From assembly GCF_014193655.1 (NCBI RefSeq), contig NZ_JACHZQ010000015.1:1-64000 (forward strand): 64,000 nt of DNA, given 5' to 3'. The notes beneath the pieces were generated by a model that did not search any database, was not told where the DNA came from, and was given only the letters and a program-made list of their open reading frames with translations. Shown here one piece after another: positions 45,801 through 53,988 of this stretch (within the stretch, counting starts at the first letter, position 1; each line of letters opens with the position of its first letter). This stretch comes from Rhizobium sp. BK313 (GTDB lineage Bacteria; Pseudomonadota; Alphaproteobacteria; Rhizobiales; Rhizobiaceae). The position numbers and the translations under genes were made by a program.

Positions 45801-45987
45801 AGCGCAGCACGCGTGCGGCGCGCCGGGTCGGCAGAAAGATGGTAACCTTGGCGAGTGATAGCGGATCACTGGGATCGTGCCGAAAATGCTCAGTCAGCCG
45901 GCCGTCGCAGAGGGCGCTGGCAAGGGTCTTCAGGAAAGGCAGGCCCGCCGGGATCGTCAGGATGCGTTGCCGGTGCCCGCCCGTCAT
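42796..45987 (-). CDS. addB: Double-strand break repair protein AddB
   Basis: A 1063-residue AddB of the alphaproteobacterial type. N-terminal FLPTRRAARVLRSEF, inactive-helicase region, and a C-terminal nuclease domain (GTLYHKIIDRF, then ADIIDYKTGYN) are seen. No GxGKT Walker A is present, and only two cysteines occur in the entire protein, so the four-Cys iron-sulfur cluster of Bacillus AddB is absent. The start is MTGGHRQRILTIPAGLPFL at 45987, four bases after murU. Confidence 0.92.
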   Translation of the reverse strand: MTGGHRQRILTIPAGLPFLKTLASALCDGRLTEHFRHDPSDPLSLAKVTIFLPTRRAARVLRSEFVDLLGGRSAILPVIRPLGETDDDNGYFDEALPATADLAQPLANTARLLELARLILAWRNKLPQIVRDIHSDSPLVAPASPADAIWLARNLAELIDSIETEDRDWAELSNLSAEDHALWWQLTAEFLQIASAFWPARLEELGKSSPARNRNAILRAEAQRLATMQHAGPIIIAGSTGSVPATAELIAAVASLPQGVIVLPGLDLTMPEEDWRLVAPELGAGEKVDPTTRSHPQYGLSLLLKRLRATRSDVETVAEASESMQMRAQILSRALAPAKATSGWGAWQKTLAPGSIARAFADVALIEAANEREEATAIAIALRLALEKPGRNGGESQAALITPDRNLARRVTAELARFGIIADDSAGTPLAATPQGALLQLLLEATLRPGDPVAVVSLLKHPLARFSLAQDALQLGVDALEILALRGGTADVDIGALESLLDRQLAEQAMDRHPPHWRKSLPPDAVDRARALAQRVTEACEPLASVLLPQASDSHPTLSEWAERTGRALESVAADERGNLAALWSGEAGDTLASLLKEVIDTDSQLQADGPQWIDIVAALSAGQAVKPRALSHPRLFIFGTLEARLQSVDTLILGGLNEGSWPGQTANNPFISRTMKTEIGLEPPERRIGQLAHDFEMANGTHDLIYSRALRQGSTPTVASRWLQRLMALGGKTFANELKARGDQYRHWASMIDEGENQAPAVRPSPKPPAELQPKSYSFSEVGRLRRDPYAIYARRVLRLDPIDPFNRDPGPAERGTLYHKIIDRFIREGHIAGTPDASRAMDRIVAELFDAEQLPVHIDSVWRPRFREVARAFLAWEAERRPEIRRTATEVPAGVEIEPIGIRLTGVADRIDFKGDKAADIIDYKTGYNPSPAQARALLDPQLALEAYALKAGAFRNVGPLLPENLLYVRLRPGDRFKVDQVNNELSSRGGKTETKSAMDLALESMDQLVKFVALLQSGEKGFSSRLIPAQQFEYGGDYDHLARVSEWSTAETEQEGAGDE

Positions 45988-45991
45988 CCGG

Positions 45992-46723
45992 TCACGCAAA
46001 CGCCCGGAAGGTCCGGATCGTCTCCTCCGCCTCGCCGATCGCCTCCGGCGTGCCGACGGTCAGCCAGTGACCGTCGAGCATCGTGCCGTAAAGCCGGCCT
46101 TTGGCGATCGCCTTGTCGAAATAGATGTTGATGTTGAACGCATCGTTCGGTGCATCGTCAAGAAGGGACGGGCTCATCACGAACGCACCGGCATAGACGA
46201 CGCCGTTGTATTGGGCGTCGCGATAGCGTGTAAGCCGGCCGTCATCAGCCATGCTGAAGTCATTCTTGCCGTTGTGACCCGTGGTCTTTTCCAGCTCGAC
46301 GCAGAGCATGGCCATGTCCATGCTTTGCTCGTCGTAGAATCCGGTCAATCGGTCGAGGTTCGTCCGATGGCCGGGCTGCTCGCCGATCCAGAACAAGTCG
46401 GCATTCATGATGAAAACTGGATCGCGGCTCAGCAGCCTAAGGCCTTTGACGAGGCCGCCGCCATTGTTCATCAGCGCGTCCCGCTCGTCGGAGATCAGGA
46501 TTTCAAGGCCGCGATAACCGCGCAGATGCGCTTCCATCTGGTCGGCATGATGATGGACGTTCACGACAGCCCGTTCGACCCCGGCTTCCGCCAGCGCATC
46601 CAGCGCATAATCGATCATGGGCTTGCCGGCGATCTTTACCAGCGGCTTTGGGATGGTGTCGGTGATTGGTCGCATGCGGGTTCCGAGGCCCGCGGCCAAT
46701 ACCATGGCTTGTTTGATGGTCAT
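45992..46723 (-). CDS. murU: N-acetylmuramate-1-phosphate uridylyltransferase-like nucleotidyltransferase
   Basis: A 243-residue NTP transferase with the signature AMVLAAGLGTRMRPITDTIPK. It resembles MurU, which makes UDP-MurNAc from MurNAc-1-P and UTP, bypassing de novo synthesis. Mannose-1-phosphate guanylyltransferase is the alternative by sequence, but adjacency to an AmgK-type kinase domain 77 bp upstream supports MurU. ATG 46723 is chosen over upstream in-frame starts. Confidence 0.82.
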   Translation of the reverse strand: MTIKQAMVLAAGLGTRMRPITDTIPKPLVKIAGKPMIDYALDALAEAGVERAVVNVHHHADQMEAHLRGYRGLEILISDERDALMNNGGGLVKGLRLLSRDPVFIMNADLFWIGEQPGHRTNLDRLTGFYDEQSMDMAMLCVELEKTTGHNGKNDFSMADDGRLTRYRDAQYNGVVYAGAFVMSPSLLDDAPNDAFNINIYFDKAIAKGRLYGTMLDGHWLTVGTPEAIGEAEETIRTFRAFA

Positions 46724-46800
46724 CTCGTCTCGAACTTGTGATTCGCTCGGCTGTCTTCCTTTAGCATATCGCAGGAAAACCGTCGCCCGGTCTCGGGCAA

Positions 46801-48312
46801 CTATACCCCGCCTATTCCAGTCCTTGCACACCATTCGCGCAGGGGAGCGAGTGTTTCGTGCTCGAAAGCGATGGCGAGATAGGCGAGCGTGCGCGGCATA
46901 TGTTTCATATAGCCGGGCTTACCGTCGCGCTGCAGCAGCCGCACCCAGAGGCCGGCGAGCTTGCAGTTGCGCTGTGCCGACATGATCGCCCAGCTTTTCA
47001 GGAACTTTGCTTCGTCGAAACCGCCCTGGGCGCTTCGGAGTGATAGATAGTCCGCTATCATTTGATCGTGCAGATCGCGTTCGATAGTGACGCGCGCATC
47101 TTGGACGATGGAGGCGAGGTCATAGGCCGTCGGCCCGATCATCGCATCTTGGAAATCGATGAGGCCGATCCGCTGGATGCCCTTTTCCTTGGCCCGCCAG
47201 ATGATGTTCGGCGAATGAAAATCACGCAGCAGCAGATTCTTTTCCGAATCGTCTAACTCATCGATTAGGCCGTCCCAGATCGCCAGATATTCCGCCCGTT
47301 CCTTATCGCTCGCCGGCGCGCCGTGCTTCCACGGTAGATGCCAGTCGATGAGCAACCGCGCTTCCATCGTCATGGCCGTCCGGTCGAAATCCGGAACATG
47401 ATGGATATGGTCCGGCGTAACCGGAATATCCTGCGGGATGCGGAGGCTATGCAGATGCGCCAGGCAGGCAACGCTGGCCCGATAGCGCTCGGCAATCGGC
47501 TTGCCTGCTTCGTCGAGCACGCCGTCGGTGCCGAGATCCTCGATCAGCAAGATGCCCTGATCATAGTCGACCGCAAAGATTTCCGGCGCTGCAAAGCCAT
47601 TTTCTCCCAGCACATTGGCCAGTGCCACGAAGGGATAGGCGTCCCAAGCGAGATGCGCGACCTTGGGATAGGGCTTTCCGTCAAGCACAGCCGGCCCCTC
47701 GGGGAGTCGCGGCCAATCCATCAGGATCACGCGCTTTCCGCCGCCATGCGGATGGATGGATTCATAGGCGCGTAGCGACGCATCGCCCGTCAGGAAACGG
47801 CGCTCGGCACCTGCATAACCATGAGCATCGAGGAAAGCGCGAATCGCCAGAACGCGTTGGATGCGGGCGAATTGCTTGGGAGGCGCTGTGATCGTCGCAC
47901 GACGGCCTTCACCTTCGTGCTCCAGCTTGAGATCGATGCGCTCTTTCGGCAGTTCGCCCTCGGCCATCTCAGGCCATTCCACCAGGCAGATGCCAGTCTG
48001 CAGCGCTTCGTCGAACCCGAGCTCGGCCAGTTCGCTGGCATCGCCCAAACGATAGAGATCGAAATGCGAAACGGGGATGCGAAGCTCGTAGGATTGGACG
48101 AGCGTGAAGGTCGGGCTCGGCACGTCCAGTTCGGCATCGTCGGCCATGGCGCGCAGGAGGGCACGGGCAAGCGAGGATTTTCCGGCGCCGAGATCGCCCG
48201 ATAGCGCCAGGCAATCGCCCACCTTCAGCACAAGCGCCAGATCCTCGCCCAGGCGAGTGGTTGCCGCGTCGTCTGCCAGGAAAAGGGTGATGCTGGTGTT
48301 CGCTGCTGTCAT
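46801..48312 (-). CDS. tsaE: Fusion protein: TsaE (tRNA t6A ATPase) and AmgK-like sugar kinase
   Basis: A 503-residue two-domain protein. Residues 1-150 are TsaE, with Walker A GDLGAGKSSLARALL and SPTFTLVQSYE, HFDLYRL and EWPEMAE, the ATPase of the t6A37 tRNA modification complex. Residues about 170-500 form an aminoglycoside-phosphotransferase fold with LLLRDFHSPNIIWR (catalytic Asp) and GLIDFQDAM (metal Asp), as in AmgK, the anomeric MurNAc/GlcNAc kinase. murU follows, completing the AmgK-MurU recycling pair. It overlaps divL at ATGA. Confidence 0.9.
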   Translation of the reverse strand: MTAANTSITLFLADDAATTRLGEDLALVLKVGDCLALSGDLGAGKSSLARALLRAMADDAELDVPSPTFTLVQSYELRIPVSHFDLYRLGDASELAELGFDEALQTGICLVEWPEMAEGELPKERIDLKLEHEGEGRRATITAPPKQFARIQRVLAIRAFLDAHGYAGAERRFLTGDASLRAYESIHPHGGGKRVILMDWPRLPEGPAVLDGKPYPKVAHLAWDAYPFVALANVLGENGFAAPEIFAVDYDQGILLIEDLGTDGVLDEAGKPIAERYRASVACLAHLHSLRIPQDIPVTPDHIHHVPDFDRTAMTMEARLLIDWHLPWKHGAPASDKERAEYLAIWDGLIDELDDSEKNLLLRDFHSPNIIWRAKEKGIQRIGLIDFQDAMIGPTAYDLASIVQDARVTIERDLHDQMIADYLSLRSAQGGFDEAKFLKSWAIMSAQRNCKLAGLWVRLLQRDGKPGYMKHMPRTLAYLAIAFEHETLAPLREWCARTGIGGV

Positions 48313-50897
48313 TCTGCGGCGACGGAGTGCGGCAATTCGGCGGATGGAATCCGGCAGGTGACCGTGGTTCCCTTGCCCGGCTGGCTTTCGATCGACACCT
48401 GGCCGTCATGCAGGCTGACGAAGCTTTCAACAATGGAGAGACCGAGGCCGGCGCCGCTGCGCTTGCCGCCCTTGCCGCTGGAGGCGAAGCGGTTGAAGAC
48501 CGTGCGGATGATCTCTTCCGGAATGCCCGGTCCCTTGTCGGCGACGGTGAAGACGAAATCCGAGCCGTCGCGCGCGCATTTCAGCGCGATGGTCGAGCCT
48601 TCAGGCGCAAAATTGGCGGCATTGTTCAGAAGCTTCAGCAATATCTGCTTCAGCCGCTGCTGGTCGGCGACGACGGTGCCGAGATGGGCGGGCACAGTGA
48701 TTTCGAGCGTCACGCCGCTTTCCTGCAGACGGTCGGCGATCAACATCGAGACTTCGTCGAGAAGGTCGTCGAGCGCGATTTCGGAATAGTTCAGCCGCAT
48801 GATGCCGGCATCGACAGTCGCAAGATCGAGGATGTCGTTGACCAGTGTCAGCAGCACCGAGGAAGAGGTGGAGATATGATCGATATATTCCGCCTGCCGG
48901 TCGTTCAGCGGTCCGATGCCCGGCGTCTTCAGAAGATCGGTGAAGCCGATGATGTTGGTCAGTGGTGAACGCAGCTCGTAGGAGACGTGTTGGACGAAAT
49001 CGTTCTTCAGCTCGTCGGCCTTCAACAGTGCTTCGTTCTTTTCGGTAAGGGCGCGTTCGGCGCGAACGCTGTCGGTCATGTTGACGAAGGTCAGCATGGT
49101 CTGCGCGTTCGGCAACGGAATGACGGCATAGTCGAGGACGAGGTTGGAATAGAGTTCCAGTGTACCTTGCGACGAGGGCCGTTCGTCGTCGAAACTAGTG
49201 ATCTGTTCCGCAAACCGCTTCCAGCCATCCGGCCGATCGTAGGACGGCGAGCAGGCTTCGGCCAGCGCCTGGATATGCGTGCCCGGTTTGGCCTGGGTTT
49301 CGGTGATGTTCCACAATATGCGGAATGCCGGATTGGAGAGGCGAATGCGGCCGTCGGGACCGAAGACGGCGACGCCTTCGGAGAGATGGTCGATGGTCTC
49401 GCCCTGCACCTTGACCAGCGTGTTGTAGCGCGTTTCGAGATCGACCTGCTCGGTCAGGTTCTCGAATACCCAGGTGGCGCCGCCCTGCGGGTGAGCAGTG
49501 GCGAAAACCCTAAGGATCTGGCCGTTAGGCAAGTGCCAGAGGTCGGTCTGCGTATCGAGCGCACGGTAGACGGACAAAACGCCGTCTTTCCAGGTTTTCC
49601 AGTTCAGTTGTTCCGGCAGCTTCTTGGCGCCGCGCAGCCGATCCAATAGCTCGCTATTGTCAGGCTTCTTCTCGAGGAAGGCGATGTCGAGTTCCCAAAG
49701 CTGGACGAAGGCCTGATTGTAGAATTGCAGCCGCCGGTCGCCGTCGAAAATCGCGACCGGTGTTGCCAAGTGATCGAGCGTCTCGGCGTGGCTCTTCAGC
49801 GTGCGCGCCAATTCGGCTCGGACCGCTTCCGCTTCGGAAACGTCGATGGCGATGCCTGCCGAACCATCCGGCGATTTGACGTCGATGACATCGAAGAAGG
49901 TGCGGTTGCCGTGAACGACGGTAGAAATCTTGTCGTGGAAGGGCGATTCCGGTGTCGTGGAGGCACGGATGCGCTCGCGAGCGACAGTGGTCAGGAATTC
50001 GCGGCCCTCGCGGATGGCCTCATCCGGCGATACGGCCTCGACCGCTTCGCCATAGGCCTGGTTGACCCAGGTCAGCTTGCCCTCGGCATCGCGCCGCCAG
50101 ACAGGCAGGTCTATGGCATCGAGCAAGTTCTGAAAGGCGGAGATCGAGGTCATGAGCCTCTCGCGCTCGATCTTCAGTTCGGCCAGCTCTGCGCGCAGAT
50201 TGTTGAGCGCGATAAAGCGGACGAAGGCGCGGCCGCCGGAAATACGGCCCTGCGCTTCCAATATTTCGTCGCGGTTCGTTTCGACCACCATGTCGAAGCT
50301 TTGGCCGCTGCCGCGCAGCTTGTCGATCGCTTTTTCCAGCTCGCCGGCCGACCAGGATTTCAGCCAGCGGCCGAAAGCGAGGAATTCGTTGTCCTGCGGC
50401 GCACCGGTCTCGACAGGAAGTTGGCCAAGCAGCTCCGGCCGCGCGTTCTGTCCGTCCCAGATGATGATCCGGCGGTTCTTGTCGGCGATCAGCGCCTGAT
50501 ATTGCGAAATGCGCTGGTTGGCGTCTGATAGCGCCGTGCGGATCTCGCGGCTTTCGCTTTCCATATTGCCGCGCTGGCGGATCATCCACACGGTCGACAG
50601 GAGCGCGGCTGAAATCACGCCGATGATGACGGAGAAGACGGCCATTTCGGAGGAAGTGAAGAGACGGACTGCTGCCGGCGTGCCAACGCTGGTCTGCGCC
50701 AGAACGGGGCCCGCCAAGCCGGTAACAATGCCTCCGAAAACGCTGAAACGCAGCAAGCGGGCCAATGAGGCCAATAGGCCCGCATTCGTCCGCCGCTTCG
50801 CCCGCGGTAAAAGCATATATGCGCCGCCCTGCCGTTGCCGCGCGAACCCCGCTGGAGGCATCGCTGGCTCAGGCAGGCTGTCTTTCCCTTCAGACAT
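48309..50897 (-). CDS. divL: DivL-type cell-cycle pseudo-histidine kinase
   Basis: An 862-residue membrane-bound kinase-like protein. Hydrophobic segments are near residues 50-68 and 84-106. PAS-like domains start near 256, 374 and 503. The H-box reads FVQHVSYELRSPLTNII, with Tyr640 in place of the phospho-accepting His. The ATP-binding boxes are kept (LLNNAANFA, DKGPGIPEE, RSGAGLGLSIV). The Tyr replacement is the hallmark of DivL, which works with DivK to control CckA and CtrA. A start at 50816 (MLLPRAKRR) is also possible. A 204-bp gap with a terminator separates it from ahcY. Confidence 0.88.
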   Translation of the reverse strand: MSEGKDSLPEPAMPPAGFARQRQGGAYMLLPRAKRRTNAGLLASLARLLRFSVFGGIVTGLAGPVLAQTSVGTPAAVRLFTSSEMAVFSVIIGVISAALLSTVWMIRQRGNMESESREIRTALSDANQRISQYQALIADKNRRIIIWDGQNARPELLGQLPVETGAPQDNEFLAFGRWLKSWSAGELEKAIDKLRGSGQSFDMVVETNRDEILEAQGRISGGRAFVRFIALNNLRAELAELKIERERLMTSISAFQNLLDAIDLPVWRRDAEGKLTWVNQAYGEAVEAVSPDEAIREGREFLTTVARERIRASTTPESPFHDKISTVVHGNRTFFDVIDVKSPDGSAGIAIDVSEAEAVRAELARTLKSHAETLDHLATPVAIFDGDRRLQFYNQAFVQLWELDIAFLEKKPDNSELLDRLRGAKKLPEQLNWKTWKDGVLSVYRALDTQTDLWHLPNGQILRVFATAHPQGGATWVFENLTEQVDLETRYNTLVKVQGETIDHLSEGVAVFGPDGRIRLSNPAFRILWNITETQAKPGTHIQALAEACSPSYDRPDGWKRFAEQITSFDDERPSSQGTLELYSNLVLDYAVIPLPNAQTMLTFVNMTDSVRAERALTEKNEALLKADELKNDFVQHVSYELRSPLTNIIGFTDLLKTPGIGPLNDRQAEYIDHISTSSSVLLTLVNDILDLATVDAGIMRLNYSEIALDDLLDEVSMLIADRLQESGVTLEITVPAHLGTVVADQQRLKQILLKLLNNAANFAPEGSTIALKCARDGSDFVFTVADKGPGIPEEIIRTVFNRFASSGKGGKRSGAGLGLSIVESFVSLHDGQVSIESQPGKGTTVTCRIPSAELPHSVAAE

Positions 50898-51037
50898 AAG
50901 CGGTCTGTCTCCGTCCTATAATGTGCCGCATCTCGACAAGACATCCCATTTTCATGGCTCCGGGCATGCCCGGTTCGTCACGAATCAAGTCTAAAAACAA
51001 TACTGCCTAAGGGAATCGGCGGGAAGGGAGCGGGCCA

Positions 51038-51072
51038 AAAAATAAGCCCCGGCATTTGTCAATGCCAGGGCC
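51038..51072 (-). terminator. Intrinsic terminator after ahcY
   Basis: Reading leftward, GCCCTGGCATT and AATGCCGGGGC form a stem with one mismatch, followed by TTATTTTTT. It ends the ahcY transcript before divL. Confidence 0.78.
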
Positions 51073-51101
51073 ACAAGATATTGTGGATATCGATCGTAAG
51101 A

Positions 51102-52502
51102 TCAGTATCTGTAGTGGTCAGACTTGAACGGACCCTGCGGAGTGACGCCGATATAGGCAGCCTGTTCTCCGGAAAGCTCCGTCAGTTTCACGCCAAGCTT
51201 GCTGAGATGCAGGCGAGCAACCTTCTCGTCGAGGTGCTTCGGCAGCACGTAGACCTGGTTTTGGTACTGGCCGGGCTTGGTGAAGAGCTCGATCTGCGCC
51301 AGCGTCTGGTTGGTGAAGGAAGCCGACATGACGAAGGACGGATGGCCGGTAGCGTTGCCGAGGTTCAGGAGGCGGCCTTCCGACAGCAGGATGATGCGGT
51401 TGCCCTTGGCGAACTCGATCATGTCGACCTGCGGCTTGATGTTCGTCCACTTGAGGTTACGCAGAGCTGCGACCTGGATCTCGTTGTCGAAGTGGCCGAT
51501 GTTGCCGACGATCGCCATGTCCTTCATCGCGCGCATATGGTCGATGCGGATGACGTCCTTGTTGCCGGTGGTCGTGATGAAAATGTCGGCAGTAGAGACG
51601 ACGTCTTCGAGCTGGACTACTTCATAACCGTCCATGGCAGCCTGCAGGGCGCAGATCGGATCGACTTCCGTGACCTTGACGCGGGCGCCGGCGCCGGAAA
51701 GCGAGGCAGCAGAACCCTTGCCGACGTCGCCGTAGCCGCAGACGACGGCAACTTTGCCGGCCATCATCACGTCGGTGGCGCGGCGGATACCGTCGACCAG
51801 CGATTCCTTGCAGCCGTACTTGTTGTCGAACTTCGACTTGGTGACGCTGTCGTTGACGTTGATCGCTGGGAAGGGCAGCAGGCCCTTCTGGCTGAGCTGG
51901 TACAGGCGGTTGACGCCCGTGGTGGTTTCTTCGGTGACGCCCTTGATGGCTTCGCGCTGCTTGGTGAACCAGCCCGGCGATGCCTTGAGGCGCTTCTTGA
52001 TCTGCGCGAAGAGGATTTCCTCTTCTTCCGAGTGCGGATTGGAAAGAACGTCTTCGCCGGCTTCAGCGCGAGCGCCGAGCAGGATGTACATGGTGGCATC
52101 GCCGCCGTCGTCCAGGATCATGTTGGAGAGGCCGCCATCGGTCCACTGGAAGATCTTGTCGGTGTAGATCCAGTAGTCTTCGAGGCTTTCGCCCTTGACG
52201 GCATAGACCGGAACGCCGGAAGCGGCGATCGCGGCAGCGGCATGGTCCTGGGTCGAGAAGATGTTGCAGGATGCCCAGCGCACCTGAGCGCCGAGAGCGA
52301 CCAGCGTCTCGATCAGGACGGCAGTCTGGATCGTCATGTGCAGCGAACCGGTGATGCGCGCGCCCTTCAGCGGCTGTGCTTCGCCGAATTCGGCGCGGCA
52401 AGCCATCAGGCCCGGCATTTCGGTTTCGGCGATAGCGATTTCCTTGCGACCGTAGTCTGCAAGGCCGATATCCGCGACGATGTAGTCCTTTTCAGTGCTC
52501 AT
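51102..52502 (-). CDS. ahcY: Adenosylhomocysteinase (S-adenosyl-L-homocysteine hydrolase)
   Basis: A 466-residue NAD-dependent enzyme that splits SAH to adenosine and homocysteine, relieving inhibition of methyltransferases. NAD site VAVVCGYGDVGKGSAASL, active-site blocks YIVADIGLADYGRKEI, GSLHMTIQTAVL, WASCNIFSTQDHAAA and the end GPFKSDHYRY (K and Y for NAD) are complete. The start is MSTEKDYIVADI at 52502. The upstream region holds a palindromic operator and no other gene. Confidence 0.96.
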   Translation of the reverse strand: MSTEKDYIVADIGLADYGRKEIAIAETEMPGLMACRAEFGEAQPLKGARITGSLHMTIQTAVLIETLVALGAQVRWASCNIFSTQDHAAAAIAASGVPVYAVKGESLEDYWIYTDKIFQWTDGGLSNMILDDGGDATMYILLGARAEAGEDVLSNPHSEEEEILFAQIKKRLKASPGWFTKQREAIKGVTEETTTGVNRLYQLSQKGLLPFPAINVNDSVTKSKFDNKYGCKESLVDGIRRATDVMMAGKVAVVCGYGDVGKGSAASLSGAGARVKVTEVDPICALQAAMDGYEVVQLEDVVSTADIFITTTGNKDVIRIDHMRAMKDMAIVGNIGHFDNEIQVAALRNLKWTNIKPQVDMIEFAKGNRIILLSEGRLLNLGNATGHPSFVMSASFTNQTLAQIELFTKPGQYQNQVYVLPKHLDEKVARLHLSKLGVKLTELSGEQAAYIGVTPQGPFKSDHYRY

Positions 52503-52631
52503 GAAGGTCTCCAGCCTGAACGATGCATATCGCGCCATAGGCAAACGCCTCGGCCGAATGCAACAAAATTGCACGCTGACAGCGTGTGGGATGATGCCGT
52601 GTAGCAGGCTTCAAGCTGGAAATCAATAATG

Positions 52632-52659
52632 ATATAAAGAAGTCTTTATGTCTTTATAT
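52632..52659. promoter_or_regulatory. Palindromic operator upstream of ahcY (SahR-type candidate)
   Basis: ATATAAAGA at 52632-52640 faces two copies of TCTTTAT, at 52643-52649 and 52652-52658. ATAAAGA-AG-TCTTTAT is a perfect inverted repeat. It is about 130 bp before the ahcY start. ArsR-family SahR is known to regulate SAH and methionine recycling genes in Proteobacteria; assigning this site to SahR is an inference from position and symmetry. Confidence 0.5.
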
Positions 52660-52686
52660 CCTATCTGGCGCCCGGATGAGGAGGGC

Positions 52687-52962
52687 TCACATCTCTTCGC
52701 CGAACTTGTCGGCGACCAGACGGTCCAGCGCATCCAATGCCTCGGCGGCCTGGTTGCCGCTGGCGGTGACGAGCACGCTGCAGCCGGGGCTGGCCGCGAG
52801 CATCATCAGGCCCATGATCGAATTGCCGCCCACCGTTGTTCCATCCCTCGAGACGGTAATGGTGGCGTCGTAGGATTCGACGGTTTGTACGAATTTGGCG
52901 GAGGCGCGTGCATGCAGGCCACGTTTGTTGATGATCAGAAGTTCCCGGGAAAGCTCTGTCAT
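52687..52962 (-). CDS. ptsH: Phosphocarrier protein HPr
   Basis: A 91-residue HPr. The PEP-dependent phosphorylation site is His17 in KRGLHARASAKFV, and Ser48 in GGNSIMGLMML is the HprK target position. In alphaproteobacteria lacking sugar PTS permeases it acts as a regulatory phosphocarrier. It starts at MTELSRELLIINKRG (52962) and follows manX by 19 bp. Confidence 0.93.
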   Translation of the reverse strand: MTELSRELLIINKRGLHARASAKFVQTVESYDATITVSRDGTTVGGNSIMGLMMLAASPGCSVLVTASGNQAAEALDALDRLVADKFGEEM

Positions 52963-52981
52963 AGGCGGGACGCTTATCTCG

Positions 52982-53383
52982 TCATTTGCCGCTAAGCACA
53001 CGGCTGGCCACGTTGATGTATTTGCGCCCGGCCTCGGAAGCTTCCACCAGAGCCTTCTCCATGTTGTTGTCGCCGCGCACACCCGCGAGCTTTATGAGCA
53101 TCGGCAGATTGACGCCGGCAATAACCTCCGTGTGGCCGCTATTCATGACGGAGATCGCGAGATTGGAGGGAGTGCCACCGAACATATCGGTGAGGATGAT
53201 GACCCCGTGCCCATCGTCGGCGCCGGAAACCGCGTGCAGAATGTCCTGCCGCCGCTTATCCATATCGTCTTCGGGACCAATCGATACCGTCTCTATGAAC
53301 TTCTGCGGACCAACGACATGCTCGACCGCATGCCGAAACTCTTCAGCCAGCTTGCCATGAGTGACAAGCACAAGTCCGATCAT
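52982..53383 (-). CDS. manX: PTS EIIA component, mannose/sorbose family
   Basis: A 133-residue EIIA-Man type domain. The phosphorylated His is at residue 9 (MIGLVLVTHGKLAEEFRHA); GVIILTDMFGGTPSNLAISVM is the family block. No EIIB, EIIC or EIID follows, so it is a regulatory phosphate acceptor. It starts at 53383, before which the frame is not conserved. Confidence 0.92.
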   Translation of the reverse strand: MIGLVLVTHGKLAEEFRHAVEHVVGPQKFIETVSIGPEDDMDKRRQDILHAVSGADDGHGVIILTDMFGGTPSNLAISVMNSGHTEVIAGVNLPMLIKLAGVRGDNNMEKALVEASEAGRKYINVASRVLSGK

Positions 53384-53535
53384 GATATTACTGCTCCCAT
53401 CGCATACGCAAACAGGTGGCCCATATCGCAACGCAGCAATCTCGTCCACCAGTGGGGGGACATCTTGGCCATGAAAAGACGAAGTGCAAGCTTAAAATAT
53501 GGGAATTGAGCGCCTGCAGGGGCCTGAATGGTCGA

Positions 53536-53988
53536 TTAATCCAAACTGATAACGATTTTCGCCATAATTATGGCGAGCGGATTCGCCGATGCTGCGGACA
53601 GGCGGATCAACGGTAGGCGAATGGATTCAGTGAGATCGATCTGTTCGTCTTCGGGAGGGAGCCGCTCGGCCGTTGCCGGATCGACCGGACGTATGGCGAA
53701 ATGCATTTCGGCCTCAAAAACATGGGGAAGCCGGACGATGCCGGTATAGCGGATCTCCATCAGGCCGGCGATCGAAGGCGGGCATTCGGCGATGATGGCG
53801 CCGTCGCGTTGCGTGATGAAAACCTGATCGTCTGCGACCAATGCTGCGGAAAGGCCGAGCGGCTTGGCGGCGGCGAGGCAGGCGAAGGCAATCGAAGATT
53901 TGCCGCTGCCCGATGGTCCCAGAAACAGCAGACCGGTCTTGCCGATGACGATTGCCGTCCCGTGGATATTGGTCGCTTTGCCGCTCAT
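53536..53988 (-). CDS. hprK: HPr kinase/phosphorylase, short form
   Basis: A 150-residue HprK containing only the catalytic P-loop domain. Walker A is GPSGSGKS at residues 24-31, preceded by HGTAIVIGKTGLLFLG and followed by LVADDQVFI. The Firmicute protein is about 310 residues, and the N-terminal domain is missing, which is normal in alphaproteobacteria. It overlaps chvG by the ATGA junction and precedes manX by 152 bp. Confidence 0.9.
   Translation of the reverse strand: MSGKATNIHGTAIVIGKTGLLFLGPSGSGKSSIAFACLAAAKPLGLSAALVADDQVFITQRDGAIIAECPPSIAGLMEIRYTGIVRLPHVFEAEMHFAIRPVDPATAERLPPEDEQIDLTESIRLPLIRLSAASANPLAIIMAKIVISLD

Noticed and set aside
51102..52502. A 507-codon open frame antisense to ahcY
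   Set aside because: It runs opposite a full-length ahcY and has no recognisable domain.
52503..52686. SAH or SAM riboswitch upstream of ahcY
   Set aside because: I could not recognise a conserved riboswitch core; a palindromic operator explains the visible symmetry better. A covariance-model search would decide.
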